This document shows, piece after piece, positions 36,716 through 47,347 of a DNA stretch of 64,000 nucleotides (within the stretch, counting starts at the first letter, position 1; each line of letters begins with the position of its first letter). This DNA is from Campylobacter sp. MIT 12-8780 (GTDB taxonomy: Bacteria; Campylobacterota; Campylobacteria; Campylobacterales; Campylobacteraceae). A model generated the notes under the pieces. It did no database searches. It had not been told where the DNA came from and saw nothing but the letters and a program-made list of their open reading frames with translations. The DNA lies in assembly GCF_006864535.1 (NCBI RefSeq), contig NZ_QHLL01000006.1, forward strand, positions 1-64,000, read 5' to 3'. A program made the translations under genes and the position numbers.

Positions 36716-38131
36716 TTATTCTTGTGTTTGGCTAAGATTATTATCTTGAGTTAAGTTATTATCATCAGGCACATTGTCTTTTACAGGTTCTTTTTTGCTT
36801 GAATTTTCATCTTTGGGTGTTTTATTTTTTACTTTTTCTATATTTTTAAACTGATCAAAATACGCAAAAAGCTCATTTTTAAGATAGGCAAAAAGCGATT
36901 TTTTTGGTGTGATGATGGTTGTAATTTCTCCATTTGTTGCATGATATACGCTTACGCCGTATTTGCTTGCATAAAATTTGATTAAAAGTCTTTGCAAGCT
37001 TGGTTCTATAAAGCCGTCAAACCAAGCGTTGTTTGATATGGCGATGATGATCTTGCTTTCTTTGTATAAGGCTTCTTTTGTGGCTTCATAACAAATTGCA
37101 TTTGTGATTTTTTCTCCAAAAAGTTCATAGTGATTAAGCTTTTCGCCCCTTGAAAACTCGCCCATATCTGGCAAAAGATATGTTCGCACAAATTCTTTAA
37201 AGATAGGCAATTCTTCGCCAAAAGGCACAAGATAATGCTTGTTAAGGATTTTTACCTCGCCATCTTGAAAAACATAGGTGCTATTATAAAAGCCTTTATT
37301 TTCTTCATTAAAGGCTCCTGTAATGATAACAATATCTTTAGATAATTCTTTTAAAAGCTCATAATAAAGCCCTGAAAAAGCCTGCTTAAGCTCAAAAGCA
37401 AAAGCACTTTCTGGCAAAACAACGACTTCTTTTTTAGCTTCTATAGCCTGAAATATTTCATTGATGAGCCTTTCTGCTTCATTGGCTTGATTTTCGTTGA
37501 GGTATTTTTGATCTTGAGAGATATGTGTTTGTATCAAAGCAATATTTGCATTTAAGCTTTTAAATTCAGTATCCTTATACTGCATACCTATAAAAAATAA
37601 AGCTAAAATAATGGCGATTTTATAATACCTTGAAATGTATTTTTCATAGTAAAAATACGCGATTAAAAACATACAAATCACGCCTTTTGTCGAGCTTTCA
37701 AAAAAACCATATACGCTTAAAACGCCCCAATTCAGCCAGTCAAAGCCTAAAGGGTGGATAAAGCTGATTAAAAATACCCCACACAACCTCAAAAAGTCAA
37801 ATTTAAGTATAAAACAAATTCGAAACAAAATCCCATAAAACAAGCCAATACCAAGAATTTCAAAAGGGATCAAATAACTTAATCCAAAATAAACAGAAGA
37901 AAAAGAAAGCCAAAAAAACCATAAAATTCCAAGAAAAAATCCAGTCCAAAAATAGCCAATTTTATCAGATCGCAAAAGCAAAACAAGTCCATAAATAGCC
38001 AAAAATGGAGAAAAAATTTCAAGAGCCAAGCTTTCAAAAAAAGATAAGTAGATTGAATTTGAAAGTAAAATTGCAATAAAAAAGGATTTTATTATTTTTA
38101 AAATGCTAGAATTAGGATTTAATTTTTTCAC
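36716..38131 (-). CDS. lnt: apolipoprotein N-acyltransferase with low-complexity C-terminal tail
   Basis: An integral membrane enzyme that adds the third acyl chain to lipoproteins. It has several N-terminal membrane segments, then a carbon-nitrogen hydrolase domain. That domain has Leu-Pro-Glu-Ser (catalytic Glu), Asn-Lys-His-Tyr-Leu-Val-Pro-Phe-Gly-Glu (Lys) and Ala-Ile-Cys-Tyr-Glu (Cys). The last ~37 residues are a hydrophilic Lys/Asp/Asn/Gln-rich tail. The GTG at 38131 avoids overlap with divergent yajC. An ATG at 38173 would add 14 residues but cover the yajC start. Confidence 0.87.
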   Translation of the reverse strand: MKKLNPNSSILKIIKSFFIAILLSNSIYLSFFESLALEIFSPFLAIYGLVLLLRSDKIGYFWTGFFLGILWFFWLSFSSVYFGLSYLIPFEILGIGLFYGILFRICFILKFDFLRLCGVFLISFIHPLGFDWLNWGVLSVYGFFESSTKGVICMFLIAYFYYEKYISRYYKIAIILALFFIGMQYKDTEFKSLNANIALIQTHISQDQKYLNENQANEAERLINEIFQAIEAKKEVVVLPESAFAFELKQAFSGLYYELLKELSKDIVIITGAFNEENKGFYNSTYVFQDGEVKILNKHYLVPFGEELPIFKEFVRTYLLPDMGEFSRGEKLNHYELFGEKITNAICYEATKEALYKESKIIIAISNNAWFDGFIEPSLQRLLIKFYASKYGVSVYHATNGEITTIITPKKSLFAYLKNELFAYFDQFKNIEKVKNKTPKDENSSKKEPVKDNVPDDNNLTQDNNLSQTQE

Positions 38132-38145
38132 AAAAGGAAAATAAT

Positions 38146-38418
38146 ATGGAACAAAACTCTTTGCTAACTTCATTGTTACCTCTACTCGTGCTTTTTGCGA
38201 TTTTTTATTTTTTGGTTATCCGCCCTCAGCAAAAACAAGCAAAAGCCCACAAACAAATGATTTCAGAGCTTACAAAAGGCGATAAAATCATCACAAATGG
38301 TGGCTTGATCTGCGAAGTGATAAAACCAGAAGATGATTTTATCAAAGTTAAGCTTAATGATGAGAACACTATTGCAAAAATTTCAAAAGAATTTATAGCA
38401 AAGAAAATTGATGTCTAA
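38146..38418 (+). CDS. yajC: preprotein translocase subunit YajC
   Basis: 90 residues with one N-terminal membrane helix ending in Phe-Leu-Val-Ile-Arg-Pro-Gln-Gln-Lys, the YajC hallmark, followed by a small cytosolic domain with Gly-Asp-Lys-Ile-Ile-Thr-Asn-Gly-Gly. The ribosome site is AAAGGAAAA. It is the first of yajC-secD-secF and overlaps secD by 8 bases. Confidence 0.96.
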   Translation: MEQNSLLTSLLPLLVLFAIFYFLVIRPQQKQAKAHKQMISELTKGDKIITNGGLICEVIKPEDDFIKVKLNDENTIAKISKEFIAKKIDV

Positions 38419-39994
38419 TTCAAAAGTCAATTATAAACTTTTTATTTTTGTAGCAGTTTTGCTTTTTGGTATAGCGTTTTCCTTGCCTTCTTTTTTGCAA
38501 AGTCAAAAGGGAGCAAAGATCAATTTAGGGCTTGATTTGCAAGGCGGACTTTATTTGCTTTTGGGCGTGGATAGTGAAGAAGCCGTAAAATCAAAGATTA
38601 AAAGTATAGCTTCGGCTTTAAGTTATGAGATTAACAAACAAAATATCATTAGTGATGATATAAAAATAAATGATACCAGTATCGAGTTTAAGCTTTATGA
38701 TGAAGGCGATGTGGCTAAAATTGATGCGATTTTAAAGGATATTGCTGGCTTAAATGTCAGCTTTGCAAATATGCACTACACCTTAAGCTTAAGTGCTGAA
38801 GAAATTCAATCAACCCTTGATTATGCTTTGCTTCAAGCAGTTGAAACCATACGAAACCGCCTTGATGAGTTTGGTTTGGCTGAACCAACCGTTGCTAAGC
38901 AAGGCGAGGATCAGATTTTAGTTGAACTTGCTGGCATTAAGACAAGCGAGGATGAACAAAGAGCAAAAGAGCGAATCACCACAGCAGCTCATTTACAACT
39001 CATGGAAGTAGATGATGCAAGAATGCCTCAAGCTCATCTTTTGAGCGAAAATGAAGCGGCAAGTTATGGTGATATTGTCTTAGCTGATGCTAAAAATGAA
39101 AATATTAAATACGCCTTAAAAGCTATCCCTGTACTTGATGGCTCAACCTTAACTGATGCAAGGGTAGGCTTTTCTCAAGATTCAAATGCTCCTATTATCA
39201 ATTTTACCTTAAATTCACAAGGAGCGAGAATCTTTGCTGATTATACTGAAAAAAGTGTTGGAAAACGTCTTGCTATAGTACTTGATAATAAAGTCTATTC
39301 AGCCCCTGTGATTAATGAACGTATAGGCGGAGGTAGCGGGCAAATTAGCGGAAATTTCACTCAAGAAGAGGCTAGAGATGTGGCTGTGGCTTTAAGAAGT
39401 GGGGCTTTGCTTGCTCCTGTTAAGGTTTTAGAACAAAGAAGTATAGGTCCATCTTTAGGAAGTGATAGCATACAAATGTCAATGATAGCTTTAATCGGTG
39501 CAAGTATTGCTATAGTGGTATTTATGATGGTGTATTATGGTATAGCTGGAGTTTTTGCAAATATTGCTTTGATTGCTAATATACTTGTGGTTGTGGCTGT
39601 GATGGCGATTTTTGGAGCGACTTTAACCCTGCCTGGTATGGCTGGACTGGTTTTAACTGTGGGTATGGCAGTTGATGCAAATGTGATTATCAATGAACGC
39701 ATACGAGAGCTTTTGCGTGAGGGAGCAAGTATCAAAAAAAGTGTAGAAGATGGCTATAAACACGCTATGAGCGCGATCATGGACTCAAATATCACTTCTT
39801 TAGTTACTTCAATTGCTTTATACGCTTATGGCACTGGTCCGGTTAAAGGCTTTGCCGTAACTACTGGTATAGGTATTTTAGTCAGTATGATTACAGCTAT
39901 CATTGGCACGCATGGTATGTTTGATTTGTTTATGAAGCAAATGGAAAAAAGCAATAATACAAGGCTTTGGTTTGGATATAGGAGAAAAAAATAA
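38411..39994 (+). CDS. secD: protein-export membrane protein SecD
   Basis: 527 residues. There is a first membrane helix, then Gly-Leu-Asp-Leu-Gln-Gly-Gly (motif D1), a large periplasmic part, and five C-terminal helices with Gly-Met-Ala-Val-Asp-Ala-Asn-Val. It works with SecF in proton-driven late translocation. The ATG at 38411 is preferred to the TTG one codon earlier. Confidence 0.97.
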   Translation: MSNSKVNYKLFIFVAVLLFGIAFSLPSFLQSQKGAKINLGLDLQGGLYLLLGVDSEEAVKSKIKSIASALSYEINKQNIISDDIKINDTSIEFKLYDEGDVAKIDAILKDIAGLNVSFANMHYTLSLSAEEIQSTLDYALLQAVETIRNRLDEFGLAEPTVAKQGEDQILVELAGIKTSEDEQRAKERITTAAHLQLMEVDDARMPQAHLLSENEAASYGDIVLADAKNENIKYALKAIPVLDGSTLTDARVGFSQDSNAPIINFTLNSQGARIFADYTEKSVGKRLAIVLDNKVYSAPVINERIGGGSGQISGNFTQEEARDVAVALRSGALLAPVKVLEQRSIGPSLGSDSIQMSMIALIGASIAIVVFMMVYYGIAGVFANIALIANILVVVAVMAIFGATLTLPGMAGLVLTVGMAVDANVIINERIRELLREGASIKKSVEDGYKHAMSAIMDSNITSLVTSIALYAYGTGPVKGFAVTTGIGILVSMITAIIGTHGMFDLFMKQMEKSNNTRLWFGYRRKK

Positions 39995-40965
39995 TGCAGT
40001 TTTTTAGCGAAAAGAAAATTTATGATTTTATGCGTATGCGCTTTGGTGCTTATTTTTTATCTGGTTTTTTGGTGCTTGGCTCACTTTGGCTTTTATTTGA
40101 TAGAGGCTTACAATATGGTATTGATTTTAGCGGGGGCACACTCATACAGCTTAAATACGAACAAAAAGCGCCCATTGCAGATATTAGGGCTAAACTTGAG
40201 GCTGGTGGAGATTTTCAAAACTTAAGTGTAACTGAATTTGGCTCTGATGATGAGGTAACTATACGTTTTTTAGGCTCACATGAAGATGTAAAAACTGATT
40301 TAAATACACAAATTACAAACCTTTTAAAAGATACAGGCTCTTTTGAGATCAGACGCGTTGATGTAGTGGGTCCAAAAGTGGGCGATGAGCTGAGAAATAA
40401 AGGCATTATGGCAGTAAGCGTGTCCTTGCTTACGATTTTGATTTATTTAGCTTTTCGTTTTGAATGGCGTTTTGCTATGGCAGCTATCATTACTGAAGTG
40501 CATGATCTTATCATCACTTTAGGAGCTATTTCTTTATTTAAGATAGATGTGAATTTAGATACCCTAGCCGCTGTTTTAACCGTGCTTGGATACTCTTTAA
40601 ATGATACTATTATCATTTTTGATCGTATAAGAGAGGGTATAAAAACAAGCAAGAAAAGCGAGCTAGCTCCTATTATCAATGAAAGTGTTTCAGCCACGCT
40701 TTCAAGGACTGTGCTTACTTCAGGGCTTACCTTAGCTACGGTTGTGATCTTATACTTTTTTGGTGGTTCTATGATAGAAGGCTTTTCACTTGCACTCATC
40801 GTAGGGCTTGTGGTAGGGACTTTAAGCTCCATTTTTGTGGCAAGTCCGGCTTTACTTTGGTTTAAATTTAGTGTTAATGCGTATAGACAAAAAGAACTAG
40901 ATAAACTTAAGAAAAAACAAGAAAAAGAAAAAATGCGTGCCATGTATGAAAAAGGCAGTGTTTAA
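39994..40965 (+). CDS. secF: protein-export membrane protein SecF
   Basis: 323 residues with Gly-Ile-Asp-Phe-Ser-Gly-Gly-Thr after the first helix and [17 protein letters not shown] in helix 4, the SecF signature. The ATG overlaps the secD stop by one base and has GGAGA upstream. The C-terminal tail is Lys/Glu-rich. Confidence 0.97.
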   Translation: MQFFSEKKIYDFMRMRFGAYFLSGFLVLGSLWLLFDRGLQYGIDFSGGTLIQLKYEQKAPIADIRAKLEAGGDFQNLSVTEFGSDDEVTIRFLGSHEDVKTDLNTQITNLLKDTGSFEIRRVDVVGPKVGDELRNKGIMAVSVSLLTILIYLAFRFEWRFAMAAIITEVHDLIITLGAISLFKIDVNLDTLAAVLTVLGYSLNDTIIIFDRIREGIKTSKKSELAPIINESVSATLSRTVLTSGLTLATVVILYFFGGSMIEGFSLALIVGLVVGTLSSIFVASPALLWFKFSVNAYRQKELDKLKKKQEKEKMRAMYEKGSV

Positions 40966-40979
40966 GGAGAGAAAAAACA

Positions 40980-43418
40980 ATGGCATATGAAGCAAGTGTG
41001 ATAGAAAAAAAATGGCAGCAATTTTGGCAAGAAAGTGAGGCTTTTGAGCCAAAAGATGATTTAAGCCTAGCTAAAAAATATATCTTATCTATGTTTCCTT
41101 ATCCAAGCGGACGCATACATATGGGGCATGTAAGAAATTATACCATAGGCGATGCGCTTGCAAGACACTATAGAAAAATGGGCTTTAATGTGCTTCACCC
41201 CATAGGCTTTGATAGCTTTGGTATGCCTGCTGAAAATGCTGCTATAAAACATAAAATTCACCCTAAAACTTGGACTTATGAAAATATAGCTTATATGCAA
41301 AAAGAGCTTTTTTCTTTGGGCTTTTCTTTTTCAAGAAAACGTATGCTAGCAACTTCTGATCCCCTTTATACCAAATTTGAGCAAGAATTTTTTATCAAAA
41401 TGTTTGAAAAGGGGCTTATTTACACAAAAGATGCCCTTGTAAATTGGTGCGATCATGATAAAACTGTGCTTGCAAATGAACAGGTTGAGGATGGAAAATG
41501 CTGGCGTTGTGGACATGAGGTTATCCAAAAAAAAATGCCTGGATACTATGTAAAAATCACTGCTTATGCAGATGAGCTTTTAGCTGGACTTAAGGAGCTT
41601 GAGGGTAAGTGGAGTCCTCAGGTTTTAACTATGCAAGAAAATTGGATAGGCAAGAGTTATGGGCTTGAGTTTGCTTTTAAACTTGATGATGAAAGTGCTT
41701 TAAAGGCTGAAGCTTCTTCTTTTGAGGTTTTTACAACAAGGGCTGACACACTTTTTGGTGTTTCTTATGTGGCTTTGGCTCCAGAACATAATATAGTAAA
41801 TGCTTTGCTTGAAAAAAACTTACTTGATGAACATACAACACAAAAGATTAAAGCCATACAAAATCAAAGCCCAAGAGAAAGGCAGATGAATGACAAAGAA
41901 GGCTATTTTTTAGGGCTTTACGCCCTTCATCCTTTAACAGGAGCAAAAATTCCAGTTTGGGTAGCAAATTTTGTTTTGGCTGATTATGGTAGTGGGGCAG
42001 TTATGGCTGTGCCAGCTCATGATGAAAGAGACTTTGAATTTGCTAAGAAATATGATTTGACTATAAAACAAGTCATTGATGATGAAAATTACGATCCAAG
42101 CAAGGCTTATACAGATAAAAAAGGCAAGCTTATTAATAGTGGCGAATTTGAAGGCTTAGAATGCAATGAAGCAAGAGTAAAGATAGCGAAGAAATTTGAG
42201 CAACTTGGCATAGGCAAAACAATTACTAATTTTAAAATTCGTGATTGGGGCGTTTCAAGGCAGAGGTATTGGGGTTGTCCTATACCTATGGTGCATTGTA
42301 AAAGCTGTGGTTTAGTCAGTGAAAGGCTTGAGAGCTTACCTATAACCCTGCCAGATGATGTAAGTATCACAGGAGAGGGCAATCCTTTAGAAAAGCACCC
42401 CACTTGGAAGCATTGTAAATGCCCAAAATGTGGACTTGAAGCTCAAAGAGAATGTGATACTTTAGATACTTTTTTTGAAAGCTCTTGGTATTATGCGCGT
42501 TTTGCAAGTGATGAAAAAACTTGGCAAGAAAAGGCACTTGATGAAAAAAGCACGGATTATTGGCTTGGAGTAGATCAATACATAGGCGGTATAGAGCATG
42601 CTATCTTGCATTTGCTGTATGCTCGTTTTTTCCAAAAGGCTTTAAGGGATTTGGGGTATTTAAGAGCTGATGAACCTTTTGTGCGTCTTTTAACGCAAGG
42701 AATGGTGCTTAAAGATGGAGCCAAAATGAGTAAGTCAAAAGGCAATGTCATCGATCCAGATGAGATTATTAGCAAATATGGAGCTGATACAGCAAGACTT
42801 TTTATACTTTTTGCAGCCCCACCAGCAAAAGAGCTTGAATGGAATGCTGATGCTGTTGATGGAGCATATCGCTTTTTAGCAAGGCTATATGAAAGAGCCT
42901 TAAAGCTTAAAGGCAAAAGCTTAAAAGCTATAGATCAAAACGCCTTAAACAAGGATGAAAAACTTGCAAGACTTAAAGTCTATGAGGCTTTGAAAAAATC
43001 AAATGAATTATACGAGAGTAATTTTGCTTTTAATACCCTAATCGCAGCTTGTATGGAAGCTTTAAATGCTTTAAGTGTAGCAAAGAATGAAAATTTAGAG
43101 CTTGAAGGCTTTTATATACTTTTAAATGTGCTTGAGCCTATCATTCCTCACCTAGCAAGTGAGCTTTCAAACGAGCTTTTTGGGTGTGAAAATTTTAAAA
43201 AACTTGAGCTTTTAAGTGAGGTTTTTGTTAAAGATAGCTTTAATATAGGCGTAAGTGTGAATGGCAAAAAGCGAGCTGAGCTTGAAATAGAAGCAAATTT
43301 AAGCAAAGATGAGATTATAAGTAAGGCTAAAGAAAACGTGGCAAAATGGCTTGAGGGTAAAGAGCTTATCAAAGAAATTTATATTGATAAGAAGCTTGTG
43401 AATTTGGTTATAAAATGA
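40980..43418 (+). CDS. leuS: leucyl-tRNA synthetase
   Basis: An 812-residue class Ia synthetase. The HIGH motif is in Gly-Arg-Ile-His-Met-Gly-His-Val and the KMSKS motif in [10 protein letters not shown]. An editing domain lies between, and a Cys-x-x-Cys zinc pair set is near residues 440-480. It overlaps lptE by 4 bases, matching Cj1091-Cj1090. Confidence 0.98.
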   Translation: MAYEASVIEKKWQQFWQESEAFEPKDDLSLAKKYILSMFPYPSGRIHMGHVRNYTIGDALARHYRKMGFNVLHPIGFDSFGMPAENAAIKHKIHPKTWTYENIAYMQKELFSLGFSFSRKRMLATSDPLYTKFEQEFFIKMFEKGLIYTKDALVNWCDHDKTVLANEQVEDGKCWRCGHEVIQKKMPGYYVKITAYADELLAGLKELEGKWSPQVLTMQENWIGKSYGLEFAFKLDDESALKAEASSFEVFTTRADTLFGVSYVALAPEHNIVNALLEKNLLDEHTTQKIKAIQNQSPRERQMNDKEGYFLGLYALHPLTGAKIPVWVANFVLADYGSGAVMAVPAHDERDFEFAKKYDLTIKQVIDDENYDPSKAYTDKKGKLINSGEFEGLECNEARVKIAKKFEQLGIGKTITNFKIRDWGVSRQRYWGCPIPMVHCKSCGLVSERLESLPITLPDDVSITGEGNPLEKHPTWKHCKCPKCGLEAQRECDTLDTFFESSWYYARFASDEKTWQEKALDEKSTDYWLGVDQYIGGIEHAILHLLYARFFQKALRDLGYLRADEPFVRLLTQGMVLKDGAKMSKSKGNVIDPDEIISKYGADTARLFILFAAPPAKELEWNADAVDGAYRFLARLYERALKLKGKSLKAIDQNALNKDEKLARLKVYEALKKSNELYESNFAFNTLIAACMEALNALSVAKNENLELEGFYILLNVLEPIIPHLASELSNELFGCENFKKLELLSEVFVKDSFNIGVSVNGKKRAELEIEANLSKDEIISKAKENVAKWLEGKELIKEIYIDKKLVNLVIK

Positions 43419-43921
43419 TAAAAACTTTATTTGCTTTGGGTATAAGCTTTTTGTTTATCGCGTGTGGTTATGTGCCAACAAGTAAAGTCGCTCAAAAAGT
43501 CTTTAGTGATAAGGTGTATGTTAGCGTTGAAATTTCGCCACAAGACCCACAAAATAGTGTTTTTGTCGTTGATACCTTAAGAGAAGTGATTATCAATAAG
43601 CTTGGCAAAAGCCCAGCCCTTAAAGAAGAAGCTGATGAAAGTATCAATGTAAGAGTAGGAAATCTTGACTTCACTCCAATAATCTATGATGAAAATGGCT
43701 ATGTTATCGCATATAAAGCAAAGCTTAATCTTGAATTTAATGTTGTATTTAAAGATGGTAAAGAAGAGCTTATCAAAACGCAGGGGAGTTATGATTTTGC
43801 TATCTCGCCAAATAGTGTTATCAGTGATACAGCAAGGCTTGATGCGATGCGTTTTGCTTCAAGCGAGGCGTTTGATGAGTTTGTCTCTATAGTTGCGATT
43901 AAAGGACAGCACAATGACTAA
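43415..43921 (+). CDS. lptE: LptE-like outer-membrane lipoprotein of LPS assembly
   Basis: 168 residues with a lipoprotein signal ending Phe-Ile-Ala-Cys-Gly-Tyr (lipobox Cys17). The mature part is a small alpha/beta domain. LptE plugs the LptD barrel that inserts lipooligosaccharide. Similarity in this family is low, so the name rests on size, lipobox, Cys-Gly-Tyr start and the position between leuS and folC (Cj1090). Confidence 0.75.
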   Translation: MIKTLFALGISFLFIACGYVPTSKVAQKVFSDKVYVSVEISPQDPQNSVFVVDTLREVIINKLGKSPALKEEADESINVRVGNLDFTPIIYDENGYVIAYKAKLNLEFNVVFKDGKEELIKTQGSYDFAISPNSVISDTARLDAMRFASSEAFDEFVSIVAIKGQHND

Positions 43922-45299
43922 TATCAACGAGCTTGCAAAGCAAACCTTGCTTTTGCTCGGGCAACGAGGCTTAAAACCTACGCCAGAAAATTATACTGAA
44001 GTTTTTGAAGAACTTGCTTCAAAACGTGGTGTGAGTGGAGGCACCAAAGAAAAGGTAGAAAAATTTAAAGCTTTGCTAATCCCAGCACATCAAAATGATA
44101 TCCAGCTTAAAAATATTAAGAACATTGATGAATTGCTTTTTTTTCTCATCTCAAAGATTAATCGCCAAAACAAAGAAAAATCCCCTCAGCTTTTTGAGTT
44201 TTTAAATATCATCATGAAAAGCTTGCTTGCAAGTAAAGATAAAAAGGTTAAAGATATAGCTTCTATGACTTTGGCTCGAATTTCAAAAGCAATGGATCTT
44301 GAAAGTATTTATTTGCTTGAAAAAAAATGGCAGCAATGGCAGCAAGATTATGAAGATCACGAACTTGAAGAAGAGCTTAAAAAATATGGTATCAAAAATG
44401 ATGATTTTACTCTTATCATTAAAAAACTTCTTTTTCAGCTTAAGGCTCGATCATATGATAGATTTGCCAAGCTCATTGCTTTGTGCTTGCGTCCTTCTTT
44501 GCTTCATAGTGATAAGATTGCTGAATTTGAACAAAAACTTAAAGAAAAGCCCTATATCCTTGCTCTTGATCAGGACAAAAGCGATACTTTTAAAAATGAA
44601 CTTTTAGAAATGGTCAATAAAAGAATCAGCACGGATTTAATCTTCGTGCAACAAAACCTTAATTTTTTTGATCAAAATCTCCAAAAGCTTAACCAGCTCA
44701 TTGATTTGCTTAATAATATCAATCAAAACAATGTTGCTTTTGTGAATTCTTTACAAAAAGAACAAGATGGCAGCGTGAAAGTTTCTTTTGATGATTTGAA
44801 AAACAAATTCCTTGCTTTAAACGAAAAAATCACACATATTCACGCCCAGCTTCACAAGGCAAGTGATACCAAACAAAGAGAAAATTGGACGCTTCAAAAG
44901 CACATACTCAAGCTTGATGAAGTGTTTTTACAATATAAGATAAATTATGCTTTGTGCGTGTTTAGTGTTTCAAATTATCGTTTTATCATGGAAAAATACG
45001 GCGTGAGTAATTTAAGTGAAATTTTAGAACGATTTAAGAAAATTTTACAAGAAAATTGCGACGGAAACGACGAGCTTTGGATGCTTGATGAAAAGTCGTA
45101 TTTACTTATCGTGCGTGCAAAAACTTACGAGCAAATTATCCCTTTTATGCAAAAAAATATCAATGAGATTGAGAATTTTAAATTTATTTATAAACAAGAT
45201 GTCATCATTCCAAGCATAGTGAGCTTTTTTATGGATAAGGCAAGCTATCCTCACTTAAGTCTTTTAGATGAACTTTTAAAGAAAGTTAATGAAATTTAA
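43914..45299 (+). CDS. protein with degenerate GGDEF domain
   Basis: 461 residues and cytosolic, with a long helical N-terminal region and predicted coiled coil at about 210-330. The C-terminal ~150 residues resemble a diguanylate cyclase fold, but the signature is Gly-Asn-Asp-Glu-Leu in place of Gly-Gly-Asp-Glu-Phe. The preceding metal Asp is also not clear, so catalysis is doubtful and c-di-GMP binding uncertain. The ATG at 43914 overlaps lptE and follows AAAGGA. It corresponds in position to C. jejuni Cj1089. Confidence 0.65.
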   Translation: MTNINELAKQTLLLLGQRGLKPTPENYTEVFEELASKRGVSGGTKEKVEKFKALLIPAHQNDIQLKNIKNIDELLFFLISKINRQNKEKSPQLFEFLNIIMKSLLASKDKKVKDIASMTLARISKAMDLESIYLLEKKWQQWQQDYEDHELEEELKKYGIKNDDFTLIIKKLLFQLKARSYDRFAKLIALCLRPSLLHSDKIAEFEQKLKEKPYILALDQDKSDTFKNELLEMVNKRISTDLIFVQQNLNFFDQNLQKLNQLIDLLNNINQNNVAFVNSLQKEQDGSVKVSFDDLKNKFLALNEKITHIHAQLHKASDTKQRENWTLQKHILKLDEVFLQYKINYALCVFSVSNYRFIMEKYGVSNLSEILERFKKILQENCDGNDELWMLDEKSYLLIVRAKTYEQIIPFMQKNINEIENFKFIYKQDVIIPSIVSFFMDKASYPHLSLLDELLKKVNEI

Positions 45300-46452
45300 A
45301 GCCTTTTTAGAACAAAAAGTAGAATACTCAACGCGAATCGATCGTTTTCGTGCGTTTAGTTTATATCACAAATACAAAAAAGACTTAAAGCTTAAACCCA
45401 TCATTCATATCATAGGCACAAATGGCAAAGGCAGCACAGGACGCTTTTTAGCCCAGCTTTTATATAAGCTTGGCTTTAAAGTAGGGCATTTTACAAGTCC
45501 GCATATTTTTGAATTTAATGAAAGATTTTGGCTTGATCAAAAAATACTTGATGATAAAACCTTGCAAAAGGCTCATGAGCGTTTGAGTGAAATTTTTCAA
45601 AGTGATTTAGAACGTTTGAGTTATTTTGAGTATGCGACTTTTTTGGCTGTGATTGTGTTTAAAAAATGTGATTTTGTTATCTTTGAAGCAGGCTTGGGAG
45701 GAGAGTTTGACAGCACTTCTTTGTTTGAAAAAAGATTAAGTATTTTTACAAAAATAGGTTTTGATCATACTCAAATTTTAGGCAATAAGCTTGAAATGAT
45801 TGCTCGAACAAAGCTTAAAGTTATGGCAAAAAAGGCTGTGATTGCAAACGAGCAAGAAGAGCTTGTTTTGCAACTTAGTCAAAAAATAGCCCTTTTAAAA
45901 AAAGCAAAGCTGTTTTATGCAAATGAGCTTTTAGATACTAATTTACTTAAAGCAAGCAAAGCTTACGCACAAAAGCACAAACTCCCTTCTTTTTTAGAAC
46001 ACAATCTCAATCTCGCACTTGCTGCTTTAAGAGTATTGCAAAATAAAACTCAAGCTTTTCATGTCATCAAAAAGCTTCAAAAGCTTGATTTAAGAGGCAG
46101 GTGCGAGCAAATAAGTGAAAATATCTTTGTTGATGTGGGACACAACGAGCTTGCAGCACGAGCTTTGCTTGAGAAATTTAAAGGACAAAAGCTTTGTTTG
46201 ATTTATAATTCTTTTTTAGATAAAGATATTTTTGCAATTTTAAGAATTACTAAGCCTATAATTGATAAAATTATGATTTACAAATACGAAAGTCAAAGAG
46301 AGCTTGCTACAAAACATATTAAAGAAGTAGCTTTAAAGCTTGATATAAAGTGCGAGGATTTCATAAAACTTGAAAAAGATCGAACTTATCTTGTCTTTGG
46401 CTCTTTTGTTTTGGTGCAGCATTTTTTAAAGGAGCATTTTGAGACCGCATAA
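45289..46452 (+). CDS. folC: folylpolyglutamate synthase / dihydrofolate synthase
   Basis: A 387-residue Mur-ligase-type enzyme with P-loop Gly-Thr-Asn-Gly-Lys-Gly-Ser-Thr near residue 45, Thr-Ser-Pro-His-Ile near residue 67, and Glu-Ala-Gly-Leu-Gly-Gly-Glu-Phe-Asp. It adds glutamate to folates. It overlaps the preceding and following genes by about a dozen bases, indicating one long operon. Confidence 0.94.
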   Translation: MKFKAFLEQKVEYSTRIDRFRAFSLYHKYKKDLKLKPIIHIIGTNGKGSTGRFLAQLLYKLGFKVGHFTSPHIFEFNERFWLDQKILDDKTLQKAHERLSEIFQSDLERLSYFEYATFLAVIVFKKCDFVIFEAGLGGEFDSTSLFEKRLSIFTKIGFDHTQILGNKLEMIARTKLKVMAKKAVIANEQEELVLQLSQKIALLKKAKLFYANELLDTNLLKASKAYAQKHKLPSFLEHNLNLALAALRVLQNKTQAFHVIKKLQKLDLRGRCEQISENIFVDVGHNELAARALLEKFKGQKLCLIYNSFLDKDIFAILRITKPIIDKIMIYKYESQRELATKHIKEVALKLDIKCEDFIKLEKDRTYLVFGSFVLVQHFLKEHFETA

Positions 46453-47347
46453 GCGTATGCTGAATAAATTTACCATTACAATCACTGATGTGAATGGCTC
46501 AAAGCATTTTTATCTTTCTCAAGTGATTAAGAAAATCGCTTTTTATCTTATCGCTTTTGTTTTGCTTTTTTTAATCTTTAGTGCTTTTTATATCCATTAT
46601 CTGGACTCTAAAGTCAGCGAACTTGACGCAAAAAGAGAAGAGTTGATACAAAATAGCAAAGATTTAGTCATAAATAACGAAAAAATGCAAGCAAGTCTTG
46701 CTGAAAAAGCTGAACAATATGCCGCTATAGAAGATAAAATCGCCATTTTTGAAGAACAGCTTGGGCTTGGTAATGAAAATAATCTGACTTTAAATGCAAG
46801 ACTTGAAAAGCTCAATCTTACAAACGAACAGCAACTAGGTGTTTTGCTTCAAATTCCAAATGGTTATCCTATAGAAAATAAAGGGATTTCTGGTAATTAT
46901 GGCTGGAGGGATCATCCTATCTTAAAAAGGCAGGAATTTCACACTGGTATTGACTTAAGAGCAACCGTTGGCACGCCAATTTATGCTCCAGCAAATGCAG
47001 TTGTTGAGTTTTCAGGCTATAATAGCAATGGTTATGGTTATATGGTAACTTTACAGCATAATTTTGGCTTTAAAACCATCTACGCTCATATGACGCGAAA
47101 AGATGTGGTAAAACCCGGACAATTTGTTTCAAAAGGAGATCTTATCGGCTATACAGGTAACACAGGAGCATCAACTGGTCCTCATTTGCATTATGAGGTA
47201 AGATTTATCAATAAAACTTTAGAACCTCTGTATTTTTTGAATTTAGATCGTAAAAATATGGATAAATTTTTTAATCAAGAAAGGAGAGTGCCATGGCAAT
47301 CTTTAATAAAAGCAATATCAACAGCAGCGTCTCAGAAACAACAGTAA
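46439..47347 (+). CDS. M23 peptidoglycan endopeptidase, cell-shape family
   Basis: 302 residues with one N-terminal membrane anchor (about 25-50), a coiled coil to about 115, and a LytM domain with intact zinc ligands: His-Thr-Gly-Ile-Asp and His-Leu-His. It should cut DD-crosslinks in the periplasm. The adjacent bactofilin recalls the Helicobacter Csd1/Csd2-CcmA module that sets helical shape. The TTG start is preferred because AAAGGA is well spaced; an ATG six codons in has no site. Confidence 0.88.
   Translation: MRPHKRMLNKFTITITDVNGSKHFYLSQVIKKIAFYLIAFVLLFLIFSAFYIHYLDSKVSELDAKREELIQNSKDLVINNEKMQASLAEKAEQYAAIEDKIAIFEEQLGLGNENNLTLNARLEKLNLTNEQQLGVLLQIPNGYPIENKGISGNYGWRDHPILKRQEFHTGIDLRATVGTPIYAPANAVVEFSGYNSNGYGYMVTLQHNFGFKTIYAHMTRKDVVKPGQFVSKGDLIGYTGNTGASTGPHLHYEVRFINKTLEPLYFLNLDRKNMDKFFNQERRVPWQSLIKAISTAASQKQQ

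Noticed and set aside
40443-40943. 166-residue antisense reading frame within secF
   Set aside because: It is a shadow of a conserved membrane-protein gene, with Ser/Lys-rich composition and no start signal.
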